DNA from: CAXDOZ01 sp963991145
Lineage (GTDB): Bacteria; Bacteroidota; Bacteroidia; Chitinophagales; JABDMM01
Assembly (NCBI GenBank): GCA_963991145.1
Contig: CAXDOZ010000033.1
Span: 1-22,198, forward strand
Length of the DNA stretch: 22,198 bases
Reading direction: 5' to 3'
In this document: piece after piece, positions 15,203 to 22,198 of the stretch
Position numbering within the stretch: position 1 is the first letter of the stretch
Layout of the letters: every line of letters starts with the position of its first letter
The notes under the pieces: model-generated
What the model saw: only the letters and a program-made list of their open reading frames with translations
What the model was told of the DNA's origin: nothing
Database searches by the model: none
Position numbers and translations under genes: made by a program

Positions 15203-15230
15203 AAAAAAAGGCCGGCAATAAATTGCCGAC
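15203..15230 (-). terminator. Rho-independent terminator after the S8 protease gene
   Basis: On the minus strand CGGCAAT, two bases, ATTGCCG forms a stem extended by a G-U and a G-C pair. It is followed by GCC and seven T. It lies 23 bases after the protease stop codon. Its core resembles that of the terminator at 5548-5575. Confidence 0.85.
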
Positions 15231-15253
15231 CTCCTAGCGATTGTTGAGCCTCT

Positions 15254-18200
15254 TTACTTGACGTTCAGAGGAAGGGTAACTCCCTCTCCATCCTTCAAGA
15301 CCTCAACCTGATAAATTCCAGAAGCCAATCCGTCCAATTCAATTTGAACAGAAGCCTCATCTGATAAAAGGTAGCTCTTAACTACTCTTCCACTAGCATC
15401 GTAAACGTATACCTCAAGATCACCATTCACTTGAGTTCCAAAATCCAAAGTAGCTACAGTGCTTGCTGGATTTGGATAGATACTGAACTCAAATCCATCG
15501 ATATCAGTAATTCCTGTAACCTTATCTACATTAACAGTTCTTCTTGTTGTATCAGAACCGCATCCATTATCAGAGATCAGACTTACAGTGTAAGTTCCAA
15601 TAGCTGTATAAGTTTTTACGGGATTAAGCTGTGTAGAGTTTGTTCCATCTCCAAAATCCCAGTAAGTAGAGTTAGCTCCCGACGAACTATTGTTGAAGGT
15701 GATCACATTATCTGTCTGATTAAATGTGAAGAATGAAGCAGGCACATCTGAGATCTGAACAGTTTTAGTTTCGAAATCCGTACCTGCCTGATTTGACACC
15801 TGCAGTGTAACAGATTTAGTTCCAGGGAAAGTGAAATAGAAGTTATGTGGACCCTGGCTGGTGCTTGAAGCAGGAAGTGATCCTGATCCAAAACTCCATG
15901 CGTAAGTCAATGAAGATCCTGTTGAGCCATCAGTAGCAGTAAGGATATCATTCACACAAGCTTCTGTTTCAGAGATTGTAAAGATTGCAGTAGGAGGAGA
16001 ATTATCTACCATATTGATATCGTCAATTGCGATATCACTGCTAAATCCATTTCCAGTTGTTCCACGGAAACGAATTACAATTTTATCTCCTGCAAATTGA
16101 TTCAGATTTAAGGTTTCGAGATTCCAAACATCTCCTTGATCGCCACTAATTGTGGTTAGATCGTTTGTCCAGCTTGTACCATCAAACACATCAATAACAA
16201 GATCACCCATTGTTTGACCAAACATGTGATATCTGAAAGTAAAGATCGGATTTGATGCAGTAGTTAGGTCAATACATGGAGTTAGAAGCTCTGCAGTTTT
16301 ATTTGCACATCCTGTTTGACCGAAAGAGGCCTCAGTGTACATGTATCTTCCCTGCGTGGTTCCTGGATTATAGTCTGTAGTTGGACCTGAGTTATTTGTT
16401 GCAGTACCATTGTTATCAGTTCTGAAATCAATATCATCCTCAACTCCATTTGTATTATTTCGCCAACCAGCGCTTACTGCACAAACACCGGCCTCGCAAT
16501 CAGAAGCAGTATTACAAAGGAGGAATCCTTCGAAATCTTCACTCCATGGAAGAGAGATAAGGCTGGAAGCATATACACTTACCGGAGAGTTGATTGTGTC
16601 ATTATATGGGTTTTGATCTCCTGGTAATTCAGCCCAAACTTTAAAGTCATAAACCGCAGTAGAAGGGAAGCTTACATCAGCATTGAAAGTAAAAGTGGTA
16701 CTTCCACCGGCTGCAATTGGACCAGCTACTGTTTCTCTTACTACTGCATTATTGTTGATCTGATAAGCTACACTTAGGTTACTTACCGGATTCTGTCCAT
16801 CGTTATCGATTTTTACCGTAACAGGAAGGTTTGATGTATTGAAGCAGTCAGAATAAGTACTTGCCGGACTGCTAAGTGTATTCATATCAATATCACTTGC
16901 AATTACACAGTTTACAACACCTGGTTGCTTTTGAACTGCAACTGCTCTTCTTCCGTCAGCATCATTTGGTCCATTTGCACTTACTGAGATCCAGTCGGTA
17001 ACCGTTTGGTTCGTCCCAGGAATCTGGAAGTTTGTATTAGTAGTAGTCCCTACACTATCCATATACTTCTGACCAAGAATATAAACGTCATAGCTAGTAG
17101 CGTTTGCCACAGCATTCCATGAGATTTCTGTGTAGCTAGGACATACTGTAGTGATCTGAATGTTTGTTGGAATACGAATAACTGAGAAATTCTCTACGCT
17201 AACTCCATTTACACCGCCTCTGCTAACCTGGATCAGGTACTGACCACTAACAGGTGCAGTTGATGGGATACCCCAATCATATGATCTTGCCGTGTCATTA
17301 ACATTTGTAGCAAAGGTTGTCCATGTGCTACCATTGTTGCTTGAGTATCTCAATGTGAAAGGTCCACCTGATCTATCTACAGCATCCCATCTGATAGCAA
17401 TTGATTCGCCCGGAGCAAATCCTTCACCACCCTGAGGGTAAGCGACAACGATCTCTTCACCTACAAACTCATAAATGACGTAATATTTCTGAGGTCCCTG
17501 TGGAACAACACTACCGAGAACATGAAGATCATAAGAACCTGCAGCAGGGTTTTCAATTGTTACCTGCTCAACATTGTTAAGGTCATCTACTCCACGCCAT
17601 GCCGGAGTAGTCAATGCTGCTAGAGTCGGAGATGGATCAAGGATCCATGGTAATAGAATTGAGTTGTTTGGTTGCTCAACCTGAAAATCAAGATCATTTA
17701 CAAGGTCTTTTGCTGCTGAAGTAGTCGCTTCATAATCAGCCCAGTATAGCATCACTCTTAGCTCCTTTGTGTTTGCAGGAACTGTAATAGTGTGAGTATT
17801 GGTGTCACCAGTAGAAATGGTTGAGCTTAGATATTGATTGTTTTCCAGTAGCTCTACTGCACGTCTGGCATTTACACGACCCCATCCAAATTCAAAATCC
17901 GGACCCGGGTTACCCATATCTTCTGCGGTATTTAGAAGCAGTGCTTTGATCAATGATGACTCTGGATCATTTCCTCCATTAAGGTCTCTGTAAGCATCAT
18001 ACATCTGAGCACAGATTCCGGCAATACCTGGAGAGGCTGCTGATGTCCCACCAAATCCCATGTAGGTATCGTTCTCGTCGGTTGATCCCTGACCTTGTCC
18101 GTGCGCAGCGATATCAGGCTTAAGACGACCATCGGCCGCAGGCCCTCTTGAACTTGAAGAAGCAATTAGCTCATCATAATAAAGGTTTGCAGTAGCGATA

Positions 18201-19363
18201 ACATTCTTTGCGATCTTGTGACCACCTGTAATATTACCCCAGCTGTCTCCAGCAGTAACATAACCACAGTCAGAGTTTCCGCTATTTCCAGCACTGAATA
18301 CCTGAATCAAGGCTGGGTTTTGTCTGATCTCCTGATCAACCTGTCTGGTAACAGATGTGTATCCGGCATTACATCCATTTGAATAGGATGAATTGAAAAT
18401 CATGATGCCATTATTGTTATGAAGAGTAACAGTGTTAGGTAATGAGGATTGATACTGGCGAATGTATAGATCAGAACCAGGAGCCATCCCTACATAGTAA
18501 GGATCGATGTTTCCTGCTCCTCCAATAATACCAGCTACCCCGTCACCATGAGTACCACCATTATTTCCAATAACTTCATTTTGATCAATTCGACCTTTGA
18601 AATCAACGTGAGGACCAACATTTCCATCATCGTTAACTGCTACTACAACTCCTTCTCCATCGTATTGACGACCAGCGCCATATTCTGCATCAAGGCTGTA
18701 AGAACGGTGCATTGAACGACCATTGAAATCTTCCGGTTGACCTTCTTCAGGACCTGGCTCAACAAAAACCAAATGAGGAAGAGCTGCAATTCCCTGAAGG
18801 TTGTTTACATCGATAACAGCAGTAACGTACTGTCCATACTCAGAAACAACTTCAATATCCTGCACATAAGGGATAATAGCTGAAACAACATCTTCAGAAG
18901 CAATATCCTCGTGATAATTGAATGCAATCAGAATATTATTTCCTCCACGAAGGATCCAATCTGGAAACTCTGCTTTTAGAAGAGCTGGATGGATCTTTAG
19001 TGCACCATCATAGCGATAAACGCCTCTTACATCTAATTGACTAAGAAGGCTAAGATCAGCATCCTTGTGAATGCTTGCTATGTAGGTATAGTTTGGAACA
19101 TAACCCTGAAGAGTGATTCCTCCCGCCGTGAGAACTTCTTTTTCTTGAGCAGTTGGAAGGTTCGAGAACTGAACCAGGCGATAATAACGGTCTCCAACCC
19201 ATTCTTCTGGTTGGATTCCCGGATCTTCGATGAACATCTCAGTGTTCGGAGAAGATTCTACCACGCCACCTTTAAAGCGGATTTGGTAGTCATATTTATT
19301 CCCTGCCATGCCGGCCAAAGACCATAAGGCAAGAATAGAAATGAGAAGGGCAGATTTTTGCAT
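15254..19363 (-). CDS. Secreted S8 (subtilisin-like) protease with MAM-like, PKD and T9SS sorting domains
   Basis: A 1369-residue exported serine protease. A signal peptide (1-21, cleavage near AGMAG) precedes a propeptide-like region to about 215. The S8 domain (about 235-507) has the catalytic triad Asp245 (VAVNDDGN), His272 (THGDGVAGI) and Ser441 (GTSAASPG), with oxyanion Asn360 (SAGNSG). A beta-sandwich follows to about 635, then a region with an Ig/FnIII-like stretch (735-800). A MAM-like jelly roll (about 938-1120) starts LPWSEDFEGF. Two PKD domains lie at about 1124-1203 and 1208-1279, the second with WDFGDG. The final 80 residues are a type A T9SS sorting domain (FSIYPNPAS, then VYDASGRVV). 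It should cross the outer membrane by T9SS and act on proteins outside the cell. The start at 19363 is chosen over one at 19426 because it begins the signal peptide directly. Confidence 0.95.
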   Translation of the reverse strand: MQKSALLISILALWSLAGMAGNKYDYQIRFKGGVVESSPNTEMFIEDPGIQPEEWVGDRYYRLVQFSNLPTAQEKEVLTAGGITLQGYVPNYTYIASIHKDADLSLLSQLDVRGVYRYDGALKIHPALLKAEFPDWILRGGNNILIAFNYHEDIASEDVVSAIIPYVQDIEVVSEYGQYVTAVIDVNNLQGIAALPHLVFVEPGPEEGQPEDFNGRSMHRSYSLDAEYGAGRQYDGEGVVVAVNDDGNVGPHVDFKGRIDQNEVIGNNGGTHGDGVAGIIGGAGNIDPYYVGMAPGSDLYIRQYQSSLPNTVTLHNNNGIMIFNSSYSNGCNAGYTSVTRQVDQEIRQNPALIQVFSAGNSGNSDCGYVTAGDSWGNITGGHKIAKNVIATANLYYDELIASSSSRGPAADGRLKPDIAAHGQGQGSTDENDTYMGFGGTSAASPGIAGICAQMYDAYRDLNGGNDPESSLIKALLLNTAEDMGNPGPDFEFGWGRVNARRAVELLENNQYLSSTISTGDTNTHTITVPANTKELRVMLYWADYEATTSAAKDLVNDLDFQVEQPNNSILLPWILDPSPTLAALTTPAWRGVDDLNNVEQVTIENPAAGSYDLHVLGSVVPQGPQKYYVIYEFVGEEIVVAYPQGGEGFAPGESIAIRWDAVDRSGGPFTLRYSSNNGSTWTTFATNVNDTARSYDWGIPSTAPVSGQYLIQVSRGGVNGVSVENFSVIRIPTNIQITTVCPSYTEISWNAVANATSYDVYILGQKYMDSVGTTTNTNFQIPGTNQTVTDWISVSANGPNDADGRRAVAVQKQPGVVNCVIASDIDMNTLSSPASTYSDCFNTSNLPVTVKIDNDGQNPVSNLSVAYQINNNAVVRETVAGPIAAGGSTTFTFNADVSFPSTAVYDFKVWAELPGDQNPYNDTINSPVSVYASSLISLPWSEDFEGFLLCNTASDCEAGVCAVSAGWRNNTNGVEDDIDFRTDNNGTATNNSGPTTDYNPGTTQGRYMYTEASFGQTGCANKTAELLTPCIDLTTASNPIFTFRYHMFGQTMGDLVIDVFDGTSWTNDLTTISGDQGDVWNLETLNLNQFAGDKIVIRFRGTTGNGFSSDIAIDDINMVDNSPPTAIFTISETEACVNDILTATDGSTGSSLTYAWSFGSGSLPASSTSQGPHNFYFTFPGTKSVTLQVSNQAGTDFETKTVQISDVPASFFTFNQTDNVITFNNSSSGANSTYWDFGDGTNSTQLNPVKTYTAIGTYTVSLISDNGCGSDTTRRTVNVDKVTGITDIDGFEFSIYPNPASTVATLDFGTQVNGDLEVYVYDASGRVVKSYLLSDEASVQIELDGLASGIYQVEVLKDGEGVTLPLNVK

Positions 19364-19481
19364 TATAAAAATTTTTCCAAAAAATAGAGCTTTAGCAGCT
19401 AATAAAGGCATCTTGGACTTGTCCAATTACCTTTTGTCTTCTAGACGTTTAATGATTTCTAATTTTCAATAAGTCACGCGG

Positions 19482-20510
19482 ATGCAAGAACAAATAATGC
19501 CGGTTTTGGTTGCCCACAATCGTAATGGCCTGATAGAAAAAAAGATACGAGGTTCTATATCGATCACCTTTGCAGATAATCGGGAGGATATAGCAATCGG
19601 AGAAGTTCAACAATTCATCTTTCCAAGATCAGCTATCAAGTATTTTCAGGTCCTTCCACTTCTAAAGTCCGGAGCACAGAATAGATATGGATTTAGTCAG
19701 GATGAGATCGCAGTCATGTGCGCTTCTCATAACAGCGAATCGATACATCTGGAAACCGTTCGATCAATACTCAAGAAAGCTGGCCTTGAATCAGATGATC
19801 TAAGGTGCGGGCCTCATCTACCCATGTTAGAAGAATCGAAGAAGGAACTTTGGATTGAGGGTGTGGAGCCAACAGATCTGCATAATAACTGCTCTGGAAA
19901 GCACTCCGGCTTTCTGGCACTCGCCAAAATGAGAAATCAGGATCTTCATTCCTACCTATCAAATGTTCATCCGGTGCAGAAAGAGATCAGAGAAGCATTA
20001 TCTGAATTTTCAGGAATCGGAGAGAATGATTTTGTTCTTGGTGTTGATGGTTGTTCTGCACCAAATTTTGGTTTGCCTCTTAGTGGGCTATCAAGAGCAT
20101 TTTGTAATCTGAATTTAATAACCGCCCCTGCTGAGTGGAGGGATGCAGTTAAAGACATGATTGCTGCTATTACTACCAATCCATATCTCGTTGCAGGGAA
20201 AGACCGATTCTGCACGATGCTTATGGAGAGCTTAGGAGATCGTGTTATTGGAAAGGTAGGAGCAGCAGGTGTTTATGGAATGTCTCTTTATAATGAAGGT
20301 ATAGGTATAGCTGTCAAGATCGAAGATGGATCCGGAGCAGATGCATATATGGTTTGTTATGAAATTCTGAGGTCATCGGGTCTATTTTCAGATAAAGATC
20401 TACATCCACTAGGTCGTTTTAAGAATGCTCCGATTAAGAATTGCAATGATGTAGTTGTTGGACATCAAAGTGCAAATACTGATATACTTTCAGAACAGTG
20501 GGCTATTTAA
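19482..20510 (+). CDS. L-asparaginase, Rhizobium etli type (class 3, Asparaginase_II family)
   Basis: Hydrolyses asparagine to aspartate and ammonia. The protein has 342 residues and belongs to the family of Rhizobium etli ReAIV/ReAV, which is unrelated to the E. coli AnsA/AnsB enzymes. The expected active-site residues are all present: Ser50-x-x-Lys53 (PRSAIKYF), Ser82 (CASHNSE), and a zinc site of Cys137, Lys140 (NNCSGKHSG) and Cys191 (VDGCSAPNF). From memory, the ReAV residues are Ser48, Lys51, Ser80, Cys135, Lys138 and Cys189. Every one is shifted by two here, a strong match. Lys258 in GKVGAAGVYG is a further conserved lysine. No signal peptide is seen, so the enzyme is cytoplasmic. An ATG at 19497 is an alternative start. 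The 118-base gap to the divergent protease gene holds the promoters of both. Confidence 0.93.
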   Translation: MQEQIMPVLVAHNRNGLIEKKIRGSISITFADNREDIAIGEVQQFIFPRSAIKYFQVLPLLKSGAQNRYGFSQDEIAVMCASHNSESIHLETVRSILKKAGLESDDLRCGPHLPMLEESKKELWIEGVEPTDLHNNCSGKHSGFLALAKMRNQDLHSYLSNVHPVQKEIREALSEFSGIGENDFVLGVDGCSAPNFGLPLSGLSRAFCNLNLITAPAEWRDAVKDMIAAITTNPYLVAGKDRFCTMLMESLGDRVIGKVGAAGVYGMSLYNEGIGIAVKIEDGSGADAYMVCYEILRSSGLFSDKDLHPLGRFKNAPIKNCNDVVVGHQSANTDILSEQWAI

Positions 20511-20609
20511 TGTGAATAGACTTGTCTTAACTGCGTAAAAAAGCTTCTTAAATTCGATTATTAATAGTCCCAGGCACTGTTCTTGTGGTCTGTTTGGGAA
20601 CCCAAGCTT

Positions 20610-21200
20610 ATGGCGCTGTTTAAGTCGAATAATAATCAGGCATCTTCGGATGAGGACTTAGTCAACAAGTATAGATTCTCTCATGATACTAAGTATATCG
20701 GAGAATTGTACACGCGCTATACCCACCTTGTATTTGGTGTTTGCATGAAGTATTTCAAGGACCCTATTGAAGCTGAAGATGCTGTAATGCAGATCTTTGA
20801 AAAGCTGATCGAGGATCTAAAGAAGCACGAAGTTGAGTATTTCAGAGGCTGGCTTCATATGGTCGCCAAGAACCATTGCCTGATGAAACTTCGCAAAGAT
20901 CAAACGAAGAAGAAAAGAGAAACTGAGTTCAACCAAACTCAGGAGTCGGTTGTGGAAAAGGCCGAAGAAGTACATCTAAACAACGAAAAACAGAAGAAGG
21001 AAATCCAACTGGAGCAGATGGAGAAAAACCTTCATACATTAAAAGAAGAGCAGAGAACCTGCATAGAATTATTCTTCTTAAAGGAGATGAGCTATCAGGA
21101 AGTTTCCGATAAAACTGGATTTAGCCTGAAAGAAGTAAAGAGCCACATTCAAAACGGAAAGCGAAATTTGCGGAATAGAATGAACGAGAGCAGTCAATAA
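20610..21200 (+). CDS. RNA polymerase sigma factor, sigma-70 family (ECF-like)
   Basis: A 196-residue sigma factor that directs RNA polymerase to a dedicated set of promoters. Region 2 spans about 26-98: LYTRYTHLVFGVCMKYFKDPIEAEDAVMQIFEKLIEDL and RGWLHMVAKNHCLMKLRK. Region 4 spans about 140-190 with the helix-turn-helix SYQEVSDKTGFSLKEVKSHIQNGKRNLR. The linker between them (100-140) is long and rich in Lys, Glu and Gln, probably helical. The reading frame is open from a TTG at 20583, but ATG at 20610 (MALFKSNNN) is the natural start. Its TAA overlaps the ATG of the next gene (TAATG), so the sigma factor and its membrane partner are translationally coupled. This is the usual plan for a sigma/anti-sigma pair, here inferred. 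Confidence 0.92.
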   Translation: MALFKSNNNQASSDEDLVNKYRFSHDTKYIGELYTRYTHLVFGVCMKYFKDPIEAEDAVMQIFEKLIEDLKKHEVEYFRGWLHMVAKNHCLMKLRKDQTKKKRETEFNQTQESVVEKAEEVHLNNEKQKKEIQLEQMEKNLHTLKEEQRTCIELFFLKEMSYQEVSDKTGFSLKEVKSHIQNGKRNLRNRMNESSQ

Positions 21201-22198
21201 TGAGTGAGCAAAAGAACATATCGAAAGATCTGCTTCTCAGATTTTTGAGAGGCGAGGCTAGTGCTGAAGAGCAGCGCTATGTTCGTGAGGCTGCTAAGGA
21301 GGATCCTTTTATTGCAGATGCTATTGAAGGACTGGAAGGCTGGAGTGACGCTCCATCAAAAATGGACAATGTAATGGCCCGCTTAGACGGTGCCGTGGAA
21401 GAAAGAGCTGGATGGTCAGGAGGAAAGACCATTCAATTGAGTCCAATGTTTTGGAGAGTTTCTGCAGTCGCAGCTCTTTTAGTTATTGTAGTAGGTAGCT
21501 TTTTCCTTTTCCAACAAATTCAGGATAGCAGCCCGGTTGCTGAAGCAGAAGTTCCTGAGTACGAAACCACAGATGAGGTAGAAGAAAGATCAGAACCAGC
21601 CGAATCAACAGAAACAGTCTCCTCAAGTGCAGACAGTTCAGCAGTTGCTATAGACGTCCCGAATTCTGGGATCACATATTCATGGACAGATTCAATTGCG
21701 AACAACGGAATAGCAATCATTGAGGAAGAAGAAGTTGAAGAAGATCAATTGCTAGCTCAGGAACAAGAGGAATTACTAGAGAAGTCAATTGAGGGGAATC
21801 AAAGAAATGACCTTCAGTTTGCTATTACTTATGGTGCTTCTGAGCAAAAGACAAATAACTACTGGTACACCGCCAGTCCTTACAGCCCTGAAGAAGGAAT
21901 AGCTGGATTCGTCTCTTGGACTGAGGCTTCTGAGCGGATGACAAATGAAAACTACCTGGCCCTTGCTTTTGAACCGGATCCGATAATTGAGGAAATAGCA
22001 GCCGAAGAAGAAGCTGACCTTGATGATCTGGAGATTGCTGAAGCAGATGAAATGGAAGCTGAGCCAGCAGCAGATGAAATGATCGCAGGGGCCATCGAAA
22101 TGGACAGTGAGATCTCAAATGATCGCGATGCTTTATTGGGTGCTGGGACCTATCAACTAGACGTGGAAGCCGGTCGGGTATGGGGCTTTGTTCGGGAT
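21200..22198 (+). CDS. Acidic single-span membrane protein, probable regulator of the preceding sigma factor (3' end cut by window)
   Basis: Open from the ATG at 21200 to the window end: 333 codons without a stop. The cytoplasmic N-terminus (1-83) has DLLLRFLRGEASAEEQRYV and DPFIADAIEGLEGW. These resemble the short N-terminal module found before the membrane span in Bacteroidota proteins encoded after ECF sigma factors, where it may contact the sigma factor. One membrane span lies at about 85-105. The periplasmic part is strongly acidic, with runs such as EEEEVEEDQ and EEIAAEEEADLDDLE, and also aromatic patches (NNYWYTASPYSP). It carries no recognised anti-sigma zinc motif (HxxxCxxC). In related loci such proteins continue into carboxypeptidase-regulatory or TonB-like domains, which may lie beyond the edge. 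A regulatory role is inferred from context. Confidence 0.8.
   Translation, partial: MSEQKNISKDLLLRFLRGEASAEEQRYVREAAKEDPFIADAIEGLEGWSDAPSKMDNVMARLDGAVEERAGWSGGKTIQLSPMFWRVSAVAALLVIVVGSFFLFQQIQDSSPVAEAEVPEYETTDEVEERSEPAESTETVSSSADSSAVAIDVPNSGITYSWTDSIANNGIAIIEEEEVEEDQLLAQEQEELLEKSIEGNQRNDLQFAITYGASEQKTNNYWYTASPYSPEEGIAGFVSWTEASERMTNENYLALAFEPDPIIEEIAAEEEADLDDLEIAEADEMEAEPAADEMIAGAIEMDSEISNDRDALLGAGTYQLDVEAGRVWGFVRD

Noticed and set aside
20583..20609. TTG start for the sigma factor
   Set aside because: An ATG 27 bases later gives a normal sigma N-terminus; the extra residues have no sign of coding conservation.
21520..22118. Minus-strand open frames near the right end
   Set aside because: They are antisense to a 333-codon frame that is open throughout and coupled to the sigma gene.
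1..22198. tRNA, rRNA, CRISPR arrays, insertion sequences, attachment sites
   Set aside because: No cloverleaf, direct-repeat array, transposase or terminal inverted repeat was found by reading both strands.

Overview
The window looks like a contiguous piece of chromosome from a marine-type Bacteroidota, most likely order Flavobacteriales. The reasons are: (i) a secreted subtilase ending in a type IX secretion (T9SS) sorting domain; (ii) promoters of the Bacteroidota form (TTTG or TTG, about 19 bases, TAnnTTTG) and almost no strong Shine-Dalgarno sequences; (iii) protein families typical of the group (short phosphatidylserine decarboxylase, methylmalonyl-CoA epimerase, a sigma factor coupled to a single-span membrane protein). 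Base composition and coding style look even throughout. I see no insertion sequence, phage gene, tRNA, rRNA or CRISPR array. The largest gap between genes is about 157 bases.

Layout. 1-821 (minus) is a dihydrouridine synthase cut by the left edge. 917-5525 (plus) is a run of six genes: CPBP membrane protease, DUF2007 protein, CdsA, NADP-type glutamate dehydrogenase, phosphatidylserine decarboxylase and a small cysteine-containing secreted protein closed by a strong terminator. CdsA and Psd are two steps of phosphatidylethanolamine synthesis, with gdhA lying between them. 5681-6727 (plus) is a Rieske oxygenase resembling steroid-ring enzymes (KshA/DAF-36). 10454-6729 (minus) is a compact five-gene unit: glyA, a TPR membrane protein, an A-type Fe-S carrier, methylmalonyl-CoA epimerase and a YjjG-like nucleotidase.

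10612-11556 (plus) is a nitronate monooxygenase-like flavoprotein. 13742-11553 (minus) is an amino acid permease fused to two universal-stress-protein domains. 13824-14657 (plus) is a voltage-gated-type potassium channel with a C-terminal zinc ribbon. 15124-14654 (minus) is a lipoprotein with an SbsA-like Ig fold. 19363-15254 (minus) is a 1369-residue secreted S8 protease with MAM-like, PKD and T9SS sorting domains. 19482-20510 (plus) is a Rhizobium-etli-type (class 3) asparaginase. 20610-22198 (plus) is a sigma factor followed, with overlapping stop and start, by an acidic single-span membrane protein cut by the right edge.

Most of the window is core metabolism. There is no clear multi-gene novel system. 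The most interesting items are single proteins with unusual architecture (channel plus zinc ribbon, permease plus degenerate Usp pair, Rieske oxygenase, class 3 asparaginase, small Cys protein, sigma/acidic membrane protein pair) and several very tight gene junctions.
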